DNA from: Stenotrophomonas indicatrix
Lineage (GTDB): Bacteria; Pseudomonadota; Gammaproteobacteria; Xanthomonadales; Xanthomonadaceae
Direction: 5' to 3'
Length of the DNA: 64,000 nucleotides
NCBI GenBank assembly: GCA_041545745.1
Contig: CP168152.1
Coordinates: 990,001-1,054,000, forward strand
Of the stretch, positions 27,219 through 35,656 are shown in pieces; positions within the stretch are counted from its first letter, which is position 1; every line of letters starts with the position of its first letter. The translations under genes and the position numbers were made by a program. The notes beneath the pieces were generated by a model, which saw only the letters and a program-made list of their open reading frames with translations, made no database searches and was not told the DNA's origin.

Positions 27219-29257
27219 CCCCGATGATCCTGTTCCGCTGGCAGCGCGTGCTGCCGACGCTGTTGGCTGCCTTCCTGCTGCTGGGTGGCAGCGGCTGCGC
27301 GATGGTCACCGTCAAGCAGGTGGCGTCCAGCGATTACCTGGTCAACAAGCGTGCCGACGTGCTCAACACCGGCAAGCTCAGCCCCGCCTCGCGCGAGACG
27401 CTGAGTGCGGCCGGGCTGGACGAATCGCAGTGCGAGAAGGACTTCCTGGTCTGCCGCAGCACGCTGTTGATGACCGATGACCTCAACGTCGAGCAGCGCT
27501 TGTCGACGCTGTCCGAGCTGTGGGTGAAGGCGGCGCTGGCACTGACGCCGAAGAAGCAGGCGGCCAACGAGCCGCCGATGAGCGATGCAGCGCTTGATGC
27601 ATGGCTGGAGGCGGCGCGCTATGGCTACGCCTATCTGTTCTACAGCGGACGCTCACCCTCCGATCGCGCGTTCGAGGACCGGCAGACGCAGGTGCGCGAT
27701 TACTACAACTACGCTGCCGAGAAGGCCGCCGTGGTGTTGTTCGCGCGGGCCCGTGCTGCAGCGCTGGCCGGTGAGGACTACACCAAGCCGGTGTCGGCAG
27801 GCAGCTGGACGCTGGCTTCCGATTTCCAGCGGCTGTCGCTGAAGAGCATCCCCAAGCAGCTGGTGCCGGCGGGCACCGTCAGCTTCGTCGGCATGCGCAG
27901 CACCTATCGCCGCGATGGTTTCGGTGCCGAGCTGGTGATGGTGATGGACCCGCCGAAGCTGGTGGTGCCCGCCGTCGCCGCGGAAGGGGCCAAGGCCGAA
28001 ACGGCACAGGCGCAAGCCACCAGGGACGAGCAGGAGGAGGGTGTCCGCCGCGGACGCCGCCACCAGCACGATGATTCGGTGCCCGAGTACAGCGAGATGT
28101 CCTCGATCAACGTCACGGCATTGCTGCGTTTTGAAGGCAGCACGCTGGAGGATGTGATGCGCACCCGCCAGGTGCTGCTGGATGGTTATTCGCCCGAGGC
28201 GACCGAGCGCATCAGCCTGCATGGCGAAGAGGTGCCGCTGGCGGGCAACTTCACTGCCGCCTACGGCCTATGGCTGGCGCAGAGCGGGTTCGCCACGCAG
28301 TCGCTGCGTACCTTGTTCGGCATGAGCGAGGGCATCGGTGAGCCGCATATCTACCTGATGCAGCCGTGGGATCCGAACCGCCGCATCATCTTCATGCTGC
28401 ATGGCCTGGGCAGCAGCCCGGAAGCATGGGTGAACCTGGCCAACGAGATCATGGGTGACCCCGAGCTGCGCCAGCAGTTCCAGGTGTGGCAGGTGTACTA
28501 CCCGACCAATGCGCCGATCGCGCTGAACCGCTACGAGATCGCCAACGCATTCAACGACACGTTGCAGCACTTCGACCCGAATGGCAGCACGCGGGCTTCC
28601 AAGGACATGGTCTACATCGGCCACAGCATGGGCGGCGTGCTGGCGCGGCTGCTGGTCAGCGACTCGGGTGATGTGCTGTGGAACGATCTGCTGGCCAGCT
28701 ATGACCTGAAGGGCGAACGCCTGAAGCGGGTGCAGTCCAAGCTGGGTCCGCTGCTGCACTTCAAGGCCGAACCGAACGTGGAGCGTGCGATCTTCATCGC
28801 GGCCCCGCACCAGGGCACGGACATCGCCGGCAACAAGGTCGGCCGCCTGATCGGCCGCCTCGTTCGCCTGCCGCTGACCATCCTCGGCAAGTTCGAGGAT
28901 GTGTTCCTTGCACTGGCACAGGCTGAGCAGCAGGTGGATGGCACGGCCAAGCCGAAGATTCCCAACAGCATCGACAACCTCAAGGCCAGCGACCCGTTCG
29001 TGAAAGCCGCTGCGCAGCTGCCGATCACGCCGGGCCTGAAGTACCACTCGATCATCGCCCAGCGCAAACCGGAACTGCCGGTGGAGAAATCCGACGATGG
29101 GCTGGTGCCGTACTGGAGTTCGCACCTGCCCGGCGCGCTGTCGGAGAAGGTGATCATTTCCGGCCACAGCGTGCAGGAGACGCCGCAGGCGGTGCTGGAA
29201 GTGCGCCGCATCCTGCACCAGGACATCGATGAAGTGGGCACGGTGGCGACGCCATGA
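27215..29257 (+). CDS. Lipoprotein with alpha/beta-hydrolase domain
   Basis: A 680-residue protein with a lipoprotein signal (lipobox LGGSGC, Cys about residue 28), an N-terminal helical region of about 340 residues, and a C-terminal alpha/beta-hydrolase: HGLGSSPEAW supplies the oxyanion region and GHSMGGVLAR the nucleophilic serine; SGHSVQ near the end may supply the histidine. It is probably anchored to the outer membrane and acts on lipid or ester substrates, which is inference. Translationally coupled (ATGA) to the DUF4105 gene, so the two proteins likely work together. A paired REP follows. Confidence 0.78.
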   Translation: MTPMILFRWQRVLPTLLAAFLLLGGSGCAMVTVKQVASSDYLVNKRADVLNTGKLSPASRETLSAAGLDESQCEKDFLVCRSTLLMTDDLNVEQRLSTLSELWVKAALALTPKKQAANEPPMSDAALDAWLEAARYGYAYLFYSGRSPSDRAFEDRQTQVRDYYNYAAEKAAVVLFARARAAALAGEDYTKPVSAGSWTLASDFQRLSLKSIPKQLVPAGTVSFVGMRSTYRRDGFGAELVMVMDPPKLVVPAVAAEGAKAETAQAQATRDEQEEGVRRGRRHQHDDSVPEYSEMSSINVTALLRFEGSTLEDVMRTRQVLLDGYSPEATERISLHGEEVPLAGNFTAAYGLWLAQSGFATQSLRTLFGMSEGIGEPHIYLMQPWDPNRRIIFMLHGLGSSPEAWVNLANEIMGDPELRQQFQVWQVYYPTNAPIALNRYEIANAFNDTLQHFDPNGSTRASKDMVYIGHSMGGVLARLLVSDSGDVLWNDLLASYDLKGERLKRVQSKLGPLLHFKAEPNVERAIFIAAPHQGTDIAGNKVGRLIGRLVRLPLTILGKFEDVFLALAQAEQQVDGTAKPKIPNSIDNLKASDPFVKAAAQLPITPGLKYHSIIAQRKPELPVEKSDDGLVPYWSSHLPGALSEKVIISGHSVQETPQAVLEVRRILHQDIDEVGTVATP

Positions 29258-29269
29258 CGGGGCGCCGCG

Positions 29270-29345
29270 GTAGTGCCGGCCGCTGACCGGCAACCTCCGC
29301 GTGGGTAGAAGCATCCTGATGATGCCGGCCAGCGGCCGGCACTAC
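29270..29345. repeat. Inverted pair of SMAG elements
   Basis: 29270-29292 is a plus-strand GTAG-headed REP with a TGCCGGCCGCTGACCGGCA stem; 29323-29345 is the minus-strand partner with a TGCCGGCCAGCGGCCGGCA stem. Together they form a long fold-back between the convergent lipoprotein and mfsA genes. This is the dimer form of SMAG and could end transcription from both sides. Confidence 0.88.
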
Positions 29346-29360
29346 CGTTCTCCGGCGCGT

Positions 29361-30722
29361 CTACACCCGCCTGGCGATCACGCTGGCGAACGCGGCCAGG
29401 CCCAGGGTGATGGCCAGGCACAGGATGTAACCGGTATGCGGGGCGCTTTCCACGAACAACGCGAACAGCGCGCCGGATACCGCCAGTGCGGTGGTCACCG
29501 ACAGCGCTTCGCTCAACTGCAGGGCCGAGGTGTTCGCGCCTTGCTCGTGCGGCGGTGATAGTGACAACGTCAGCACCGACAGGCTGGCGTAGATCATGCC
29601 CATGCCGAAGCCGGTCAGCGTCCAGCCGACCAGGGCGACCGGCAGTGGTACCGCAGTGAACAGCACCGCCAGCGTGGCGGCGATGCCCAAGGTCATCAGC
29701 GGCGTGCCGGCGCGCAGCAGTTGCTGGCGCGACCAGCCGCGCTGCTGGTGGCCCTGCAGCCACGAGCCGGTGAACCAGCCCAGTGCACCCAGGCTCAGTA
29801 CGGCACCGGCCCAGCTGGGCGACAGCCCACGCTCGCGCTGCAGCAGCAGGGGCAGGTAGGCCTCGCAGGCGAAGAACGCGGCAGCGGCCACGCCACGCAG
29901 TGCGATCACGCTGGGCAGGCCGCGGCGCAGGCGCAAGGTGCCGGCGGGCAACAGGCGATGCACGCAGAACAGCAGCGCCAGCATCGCCACGCCGATGCAC
30001 AGCAGTGCCGGTACGCCCTGTTGTTGCCCGCCCAGATACAGCAGCAGGGCAGCCAGGGAGGCGCCGCTGGCCCAGCGCACGATATTGCTGCGGCCATCAT
30101 CGGCAACATCCGTGGCTGCAGCCTGCATGCGCGCCAGCGCCGGTCGCAGCAGAAGGCCGGCCGGTATCGCCAGCAGCGGCACCGCCAGAAACACCCAGCG
30201 CCAGCCCAGATGCTGCACGATCACCCCGCTCAGTGCCGGGCCGATCATCGAGGGCACCACCCAACCGGCGGAGAACGCGGCGAATACCTTCGGCCGCAGA
30301 TGTTCGGGATAGGTACGGCCGACCATCACGTACAGCGAGACCGAGATGGCTCCAGCGCCCAGGCCCTGCAGCAGGCGTCCGGCCACCAGCATGCCCATGC
30401 GCATCGCGAAGCCCGCCAGCAGCAGGCCCAGTACGAAGCAGGCCAAGCCCCACCACAGCGGCCGTGCTGGCCCGTGGCGGTCGGCCCAGCGGCCGGCCAG
30501 GGTCATGCCGATCACGCTGGTGGCCAACGTGCCACCGAAGGCCAGCGCATACAGGCGCAGGCCGTCCAGTGCCTCGGCCACGGTCGGCATCGCAGCGGCT
30601 ACCGCCAGCGCCTCGAAGGCATGCAGGGAAACCAGGGCGACCATGCCCACGGTGGTGGCGCGGTAGCGCGCGGACAGGATGGAGGAATCGGCCGGATCGG
30701 CCGTGGCAGCGGGGGATGGCAT
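29361..30722 (-). CDS. mfsA: MFS efflux pump, SoxR-controlled
   Basis: A 453-residue 14-helix MFS exporter with GRWADRHGPARPLWWGL as motif A and LQGLGAGAISVSLYVMVGRTYPEHLRPKVFA, APAVSG-type sequences of the DHA2 group. It is divergent from soxR, and its promoter carries a SoxR box in a 19-bp spacer. In S. maltophilia a SoxR-regulated MFS pump of this kind, MfsA, confers paraquat tolerance. I took ATG 30722 (MPSPAATA) because AGGAA precedes it; an ATG at 30782 overlaps the -10 element and so cannot be in the transcript. Confidence 0.85.
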   Translation of the reverse strand: MPSPAATADPADSSILSARYRATTVGMVALVSLHAFEALAVAAAMPTVAEALDGLRLYALAFGGTLATSVIGMTLAGRWADRHGPARPLWWGLACFVLGLLLAGFAMRMGMLVAGRLLQGLGAGAISVSLYVMVGRTYPEHLRPKVFAAFSAGWVVPSMIGPALSGVIVQHLGWRWVFLAVPLLAIPAGLLLRPALARMQAAATDVADDGRSNIVRWASGASLAALLLYLGGQQQGVPALLCIGVAMLALLFCVHRLLPAGTLRLRRGLPSVIALRGVAAAAFFACEAYLPLLLQRERGLSPSWAGAVLSLGALGWFTGSWLQGHQQRGWSRQQLLRAGTPLMTLGIAATLAVLFTAVPLPVALVGWTLTGFGMGMIYASLSVLTLSLSPPHEQGANTSALQLSEALSVTTALAVSGALFALFVESAPHTGYILCLAITLGLAAFASVIARRV

Positions 30723-30777
30723 CGGGTTCCTGCGGGTGGCGGACGGGCCGCGCTTGTCATCTGGCGGCGATGGTAGC

Positions 30778-30808
30778 AGCATGCCACCTCAACCAAAGTT
30801 GAGGTCAA
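30778..30808 (-). promoter_or_regulatory. SoxR-box promoter of mfsA
   Basis: The operator CCTCAACCAAAGTTGAGG (30787-30804) is a perfect 7-bp inverted repeat closely matching the E. coli soxS SoxR box. On the minus strand it sits in a 19-bp spacer between TTGACC (30803-30808) and CATGCT (30778-30783). An over-long spacer that SoxR untwists on oxidation is the hallmark of its activated promoters. Confidence 0.88.
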
Positions 30809-30811
30809 TCG

Positions 30812-31246
30812 ATGCTGGCACAGGACATGAGCGTCGGCGATGTCGCCCGCCGCAGTGGCGTGGCGATCTCTGCGCTGCATTTCTACGAGCGCAAGGGGTT
30901 GATCAGCAGCCTGCGCACGTCGGGTAACCAGCGCCGCTACGCCCGCGATGTGCTGCGCCGGTTGGCGGTGATCCGCGTGGCGCAACGCGTGGGCATGCCG
31001 CTGGAAGCGGTGGCACGTGCGTTCGAGAGCCTGCCGCAGGGGCGGGCGCCGACCAAGGCCGACTGGGCCAAGCTGTCGGCACGCTGGCAGGTGGAGCTTG
31101 AGGAACGCATCCACATGCTGCAGCTGCTGCGCGATGAGCTGACTGGCTGCATCGGCTGCGGTTGCCTGTCACTGAAACGTTGCCGCCTGGCCAATCCGGA
31201 TGATGTGCTCGGCGAGCGCGGCGACGGCCCGATGCGCTGGGGCTGA
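30812..31246 (+). CDS. soxR: Redox-sensing activator SoxR
   Basis: A 144-residue MerR-family protein: winged helix with SVGDVARRSGVAISALHFYERKGLI (residues 7-31), a dimerisation helix, and the [2Fe-2S] cluster motif CIGCGC..C with Cys113, 116, 118 and 124. SoxR senses redox-cycling compounds by cluster oxidation. It starts eight bases after its own operator, so it may be autoregulated. There is no soxS, as usual outside the enterics; the direct target here is the divergent MFS pump. Confidence 0.95.
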   Translation: MLAQDMSVGDVARRSGVAISALHFYERKGLISSLRTSGNQRRYARDVLRRLAVIRVAQRVGMPLEAVARAFESLPQGRAPTKADWAKLSARWQVELEERIHMLQLLRDELTGCIGCGCLSLKRCRLANPDDVLGERGDGPMRWG

Positions 31247-31254
31247 CCATGCTG

Positions 31255-31278
31255 GTGGGTGCCGACCCTGGTCGGCAC
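31255..31278 (+). repeat. REP palindrome after soxR
   Basis: A GTGGGTGCCGACC..GGTCGGCAC element nine bases after the soxR stop, of the same subtype as 5025, 5106, 32884 and 37946. It lies between convergent soxR and the SDR gene. Confidence 0.75.
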
Positions 31279-31283
31279 GCTCG

Positions 31284-31886
31284 TTACCAGACAGTGATGG
31301 TTTCGCCGCTCTGGATGCCTTCCACCGCGCGCTGGAATGCCAGCGCCGCGCGCTGTGCGGTTACTGCTTCAAAGCCGGGGAAGTACGGACCGTAGGCCTC
31401 CATCGATTCCACCAGCACGTTCGGGCTGACCACGTTGATGCGCAGCCCGCGCGGCAGCAGCTCCAGCGCCGCCGCGCGTACGAAACCTTCCAGTGCATGG
31501 TTGACGGCGGTGGCATTGGCACCATCGCGGATCGGCTGCGCGCTGACGATGCCACTGGTCAGGGTGATCGAGCCGCCCGCGTTGAGATGGTGCTGCGCCG
31601 CCAGTGCCAGACGCACCTGACCGAGCAGCTTGTCCTGCAGGCCGATGTTGAACTGTTCGGGTGTCATCTGCTGCAGGGGGCCGAAATGCAGCTTGCCGGT
31701 GGTGGAAATCACTGCATCGACCGGGCCGGTCTGCGCGAACAGCTCGCGCACGCTGGCGTCGTCGGTGAGGTCCACGCGCAGGCTGCCGCTGCGGCGGCCG
31801 GCTGCGAGGATCTCGTGCTGCTGGCCCAGGTGGCGGGCAACGGCCTGGCCGAGGGTGCCGCTGGCACCGACGAGAAGAATCTTCAT
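31284..31886 (-). CDS. Atypical short-chain dehydrogenase
   Basis: A compact 200-residue Rossmann protein: MKILLVGASGTLGQAVARHL gives the cofactor site, and SGIVSAQPIRDGANATAVNHALEGF aligns with the SDR active-site region. At the expected Tyr-x-x-x-Lys the sequence reads Ala-x-x-x-Asn, so it may be non-catalytic, use another mechanism or have another role such as NADP sensing. It is divergent from a LysR gene (98-bp gap), the usual layout for this small SDR group. Confidence 0.8.
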   Translation of the reverse strand: MKILLVGASGTLGQAVARHLGQQHEILAAGRRSGSLRVDLTDDASVRELFAQTGPVDAVISTTGKLHFGPLQQMTPEQFNIGLQDKLLGQVRLALAAQHHLNAGGSITLTSGIVSAQPIRDGANATAVNHALEGFVRAAALELLPRGLRINVVSPNVLVESMEAYGPYFPGFEAVTAQRAALAFQRAVEGIQSGETITVW

Positions 31887-31984
31887 GACAGCTCCTTGCG
31901 AGAGGGGATGGACGCAGTCTGCGCCGCCGCCGGTTGGTTTGGTAAGGGGCGTATGATTCGCATATTCCTAACCATGGGTTTGCA

Positions 31985-32860
31985 ATGGATACCTTGCGTT
32001 GCATGCAGGCCTTCATCGCCGTGGCCGAGTACGGCAGTTTTTCCGCTGCTGCCAGCCAGCTGCAGGTCTCGTCGGTGATGGTCGGCAAGTACATCCAGCA
32101 GCTGGAAGCGCACCTGGGCACCGCGCTGCTGCAACGGAACACCCGGCGCCAACGCCTGACCGAGGCCGGCAATGCCTATCTGGCCGGCTGCCGGCAGGTG
32201 CTGGAACAGGTGCAGCAGGCCGAGGCGGACGTGGCCGGGCTGCAGGTGCAGCCACGCGGACTGTTACGGGTCAGTGCGCCGACAACCTGGGGTAGTTGTG
32301 TACTCGCGCCATTGCTGGCCGAGCTCCTGCGGGCACAGCCGCTGCTGAACCTCGAACTGGACCTGAGCAATCGCCGCATCGATCTGATCGAGGATGGCTT
32401 CGATGCCGCCATCCGCGTCGGTCCGCTGCCGTCGCAGGAACTGGTGGCGCGGCCGCTGCCGCCGTATGCGATGAGCCTGTGCGCATCACCGTCGTACCTG
32501 CGCCGCCGCGGAACGCCGCGCACGCCTGCCGATCTTGAAGGACATGATTGCCTGAGCCACCTGGCCTGGCGCGGCGGTCACGGTTGGCAGCTGGCCAATG
32601 GCGAACAGGTCGATTGGGAAGCGCGGTTGACCAGCAATGACGGTTACGCGCTGCGCGAAGCGGCCGTGGCGGGCGCGGGCCTGGTACTGCAGCCGACCGC
32701 GCTGCTTGCCGGTGAAATCGCGGCAGGACGATTGAAGCCACTATTGCGCGACCATCTGCCCGAGCCACGGCCGATGCACCTGATCTACCTGCCCGACCGG
32801 CGCCCTCGACCGCGACTGCAGTGTTTCGTCGATTTCGTCATGGCCAAGCTGGGGACGTAG
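31985..32860 (+). CDS. LysR-family transcriptional regulator
   Basis: A 291-residue LysR regulator of the CrgA-like group: HTH in MDTLRCMQAFIAVAEYGSFSAAASQLQVSSVMVGKYIQQLE, effector domain from GLLRVSAPTTWGSCVLAPL, and the LELDLSNRRIDLIEDGFDAAIRVG motif common to this group. It is divergent from the atypical SDR gene, which is its probable target. Confidence 0.88.
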   Translation: MDTLRCMQAFIAVAEYGSFSAAASQLQVSSVMVGKYIQQLEAHLGTALLQRNTRRQRLTEAGNAYLAGCRQVLEQVQQAEADVAGLQVQPRGLLRVSAPTTWGSCVLAPLLAELLRAQPLLNLELDLSNRRIDLIEDGFDAAIRVGPLPSQELVARPLPPYAMSLCASPSYLRRRGTPRTPADLEGHDCLSHLAWRGGHGWQLANGEQVDWEARLTSNDGYALREAAVAGAGLVLQPTALLAGEIAAGRLKPLLRDHLPEPRPMHLIYLPDRRPRPRLQCFVDFVMAKLGT

Positions 32861-32883
32861 ATTCACGCCGCGCGTGGATGACG

Positions 32884-32908
32884 GTGGGTGCCGACCGTTG
32901 GTCGGCAC
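32884..32908 (+). repeat. REP palindrome between lysR and proC
   Basis: A GTGGGTGCCGACCGTTGGTCGGCAC palindrome placed exactly in the short gap between the convergent lysR and proC stops (24 bases after one and 8 bases before the other). Confidence 0.75.
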
Positions 32909-32915
32909 ACCTGTT

Positions 32916-33737
32916 TCAATCATTGGCCGCAGACAACTCCTGCCCACGCACCTGCGCTGCACGCAGTGCCTTGTCCACCAACGCTTCAAACCCGCCGGCC
33001 TGGAAGCTCTCGATCGCCGCCTGGGTGGTGCCGTTGGGTGAGGTCACCCGGCGGCGCAGTTCGGCCGGGCTTTCACCGGCTTCATCCAGCATGCGCGAGG
33101 CGCCCAGCAGCGTCTGCACCACCAGCGTGCGCGCTGCCTCTGCAGGCAGGCCCTGTGCGATACCCGCCGCTTCCATCGCTTCGGCCAGCAGGAACACATA
33201 GGCCGGGCCACTACCGGATACGGCGGTGACCGAATCCATCTGCGCTTCGTCGTCGATCCACACCGTGCGTCCCGCGCTGGCCAGCACGCGCTCGGCCTGC
33301 GCATGCTGCTGCGCATCCACCGCTGGCGTGGCATACAGGCCGGTTACCCCGGCACCGAGCAGGGCCGGGGTGTTGGGCATCGCGCGCACCACCGGCAGCG
33401 AGCCACCCAACCAGCGCTGCAGCTGCGGGCTGGTGATGCCGGCGGCGATCGAGATCACCAAGGGTTTCTGCGCCTGCGCCAGTACCTGCAGTGACTGGCA
33501 GACATCGCGCAGCACCTGCGGTTTCACCGCCAGCAGCCACGTATCGCCGTGTGCTGCCGCGTCGGTCGCGTTGTCATGGGTCTGCACGCAAAAATCGGCA
33601 GCCAGCTTTTCGCGAAGTTCGGCCACCGGTTCGGCCACGTGGATGTGCGCGGCCGGTACACCCTGCCGGATCAGGCCGGCAATCAGGCTGCGGGCCATGT
33701 TGCCGCCGCCGATGAAGGTGATGGAATCAGCTGCCAT
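32916..33737 (-). CDS. proC: Pyrroline-5-carboxylate reductase
   Basis: ProC reduces pyrroline-5-carboxylate to proline with NAD(P)H. The 273-residue protein has FIGGGNMARSLIAGL at the N-terminus (dinucleotide fold), the AVKPQ motif, MPNTPALLGAGVTGL, and the family signature around LVVQTLLGASRMLDEAGESPAELRRRVTSPNGTTQAA. AAGGAG precedes ATG 33737; a longer start at 33821 would add a Cys/Pro-rich tail not found in ProC. It lies just after yggS, a very conserved pairing. Confidence 0.95.
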   Translation of the reverse strand: MAADSITFIGGGNMARSLIAGLIRQGVPAAHIHVAEPVAELREKLAADFCVQTHDNATDAAAHGDTWLLAVKPQVLRDVCQSLQVLAQAQKPLVISIAAGITSPQLQRWLGGSLPVVRAMPNTPALLGAGVTGLYATPAVDAQQHAQAERVLASAGRTVWIDDEAQMDSVTAVSGSGPAYVFLLAEAMEAAGIAQGLPAEAARTLVVQTLLGASRMLDEAGESPAELRRRVTSPNGTTQAAIESFQAGGFEALVDKALRAAQVRGQELSAAND

Positions 33738-33753
33738 GGGAATCTCCTTGGAA

Positions 33754-34431
33754 TCAGGCCGGGCGCGGACGCACGCCGAACAGGGCGGTGCCGATGCGCA
33801 CCAGGGTGGCACCTTCGGCAATGGCTTCAGCGTAGTCGCTGCTCATGCCCATCGACAGGGTGTCCACCTGCGGATGACGGGCCGCCAGCGCCTCGAAAAG
33901 TGTGCGCATGCGCACGAACGCATCGCGCCGGCGCTCGGCCTCGGGCCATGGCGCAGGAATCGCCATCAGGCCGCGCAACCGCAGGTTGGGTTCGGCGGCG
34001 ACGGCCGTGGCCAGCGCCTCCAGGTCCTCCGGCACACAACCGTGCTTGCTCGATTCGTCGTCGATGTTGACCTGGATGAGCACGTTCAGCGGGTCACGTT
34101 CAGCAGGGCGGTAACGGGCCAGCGCGGCGACCAGCTTGGGCCGGTCCACGCTCTGCACCCAGTCGAAGTGCGTGGCCACCGGTTCGGCCTTGTTCGACTG
34201 CAGGTGGCCGATCAGGTGCCATTCCAGGCCCAGCTGCTGCAGTTCCTGCATCTTGGCCAGCGCCTCCTGCACGTAGTTCTCGCCGAAGGCGGTCTGGCCC
34301 TGCGCGGCAAGGGCCGCGACAGCCTCGGCCGGCTGGGTCTTGGACACCGCCAGCAGGCGCGGCGGTGGCCGCCCTGCGGCATCGGCGGCGTTGTGCAGGT
34401 TGCTCAGGATCTGGGGCAGGGGAGTGGCCAC
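33754..34431 (-). CDS. yggS: PLP homeostasis protein YggS (PLPBP)
   Basis: YggS/PLPBP is a single-domain alanine-racemase-fold protein that binds pyridoxal phosphate and buffers its level and amino-acid balance. The PLP lysine is in LLAVSKTQP, followed by FGENYVQEALAK, EWHLIGHLQSNK, and SMGMSSDYAEAIAEG..RIGTALFG. The start is unclear: a GTG at 34431 gives 225 residues, while a TTG at 34449 adds six. Neither has a strong ribosome site. It is upstream of proC and divergent from pilT, the standard order. Confidence 0.92.
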   Translation of the reverse strand: MATPLPQILSNLHNAADAAGRPPPRLLAVSKTQPAEAVAALAAQGQTAFGENYVQEALAKMQELQQLGLEWHLIGHLQSNKAEPVATHFDWVQSVDRPKLVAALARYRPAERDPLNVLIQVNIDDESSKHGCVPEDLEALATAVAAEPNLRLRGLMAIPAPWPEAERRRDAFVRMRTLFEALAARHPQVDTLSMGMSSDYAEAIAEGATLVRIGTALFGVRPRPA

Positions 34432-34518
34432 GTAACGCGTTCCGTTCAATCAGGAGGCTATACTGCCGCCCGGGGAAAGATCCTTCCAGTCGAAGCCGTT
34501 ATTGGGGAGTAGCCGCTC

Positions 34519-35556
34519 ATGGATATCGCCGAGCTGTTGGCGTTTTCCGTAAAGAACAAAGCGTCCGACCTGCATCTGTCCGCAGGCCTGCCGCCGATGA
34601 TCCGCGTGGACGGCGATGTTCGCCGGATCAACATTCCAGCCCTGGACCACAAGCAGGTCCACGCGCTGGTGTACGACATCATGTCCGACAAGCAGCGCCG
34701 CGATTACGAGGAATTCCTCGAAGTCGACTTCTCCTTCGAGATCCCGTCGCTGGCGCGCTTCCGTGTCAATGCGTTCAACCAGAACCGTGGCGCCGGTGCG
34801 GTGTTCCGTACCATTCCGTCCGAAGTGCTGACCCTGGAAGACCTGGCCTGCCCGCCGCTGTTCCGCGAGGTGATCCAGCAGCCGCAGGGCCTGATCCTGG
34901 TGACCGGCCCGACCGGTTCGGGCAAGTCGACCACGCTGGCGGCGATGATCGACTACATCAACAAGAACGAATACGGACATATCCTCACTGTCGAGGATCC
35001 GATCGAATTCGTGCACACCTCGCAGAAGTGCCTGATCAACCAGCGCGAAGTGCATCGCGATACGCATGGTTTCAACGAGGCGCTGCGCTCGGCGCTGCGT
35101 GAGGACCCGGACATCATCCTGGTCGGCGAACTGCGTGACCTGGAAACCATCCGCCTGGCGCTGACCGCCGCGGAAACCGGCCACCTGGTGTTCGGCACCC
35201 TGCACACCAGTTCGGCGGCCAAGACCATCGACCGCATCATCGACGTGTTCCCGGCCGGCGAAAAGCCGATGGTGCGCTCGATGCTGTCCGAATCGCTGCG
35301 CGCGGTCATTTCGCAGGCGCTGCTGAAGAAGGTTGGTGGCGGTCGTACCGCCGCGTGGGAAATCATGGTCGGCACCCCGGCCATCCGCAACCTGATCCGC
35401 GAAGACAAGGTGGCGCAGATGTATTCGGCCATCCAGACCGGCCAGCAGTACGGCATGATGACCCTGGACCAGCACCTGCAGGACCTGGTCAAGCGCAGCC
35501 TGATCACTCGCAACCAGGCCCGCGAATACGCCAAGGACAAGCGTCTGTTCGAGTAA
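34519..35556 (+). CDS. pilT: Type IV pilus retraction ATPase PilT
   Basis: PilT is the hexameric ATPase that powers pilus retraction and twitching at the inner membrane. The 345-residue protein has the N-terminal PAS-like domain (ASDLHLSAGLPPMIRVDG), Walker A GPTGSGKST at residues 130-138, the Asp box, Walker B (DIILVGELRD), the His box (TGHLVFGTLHT) and the AIRNLIRE motif needed for retraction. It is followed by pilU on the same strand. Confidence 0.96.
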   Translation: MDIAELLAFSVKNKASDLHLSAGLPPMIRVDGDVRRINIPALDHKQVHALVYDIMSDKQRRDYEEFLEVDFSFEIPSLARFRVNAFNQNRGAGAVFRTIPSEVLTLEDLACPPLFREVIQQPQGLILVTGPTGSGKSTTLAAMIDYINKNEYGHILTVEDPIEFVHTSQKCLINQREVHRDTHGFNEALRSALREDPDIILVGELRDLETIRLALTAAETGHLVFGTLHTSSAAKTIDRIIDVFPAGEKPMVRSMLSESLRAVISQALLKKVGGGRTAAWEIMVGTPAIRNLIREDKVAQMYSAIQTGQQYGMMTLDQHLQDLVKRSLITRNQAREYAKDKRLFE

Positions 35557-35656
35557 GGCGAGGCAATGGCGGAGCGGGGCGTACCACTACGCCGCCGGCC
35601 CCGAGCTGTTTCCTCCACCGACCGATTCCTGGTACATGCCCCATTGGGAGCCCGCC

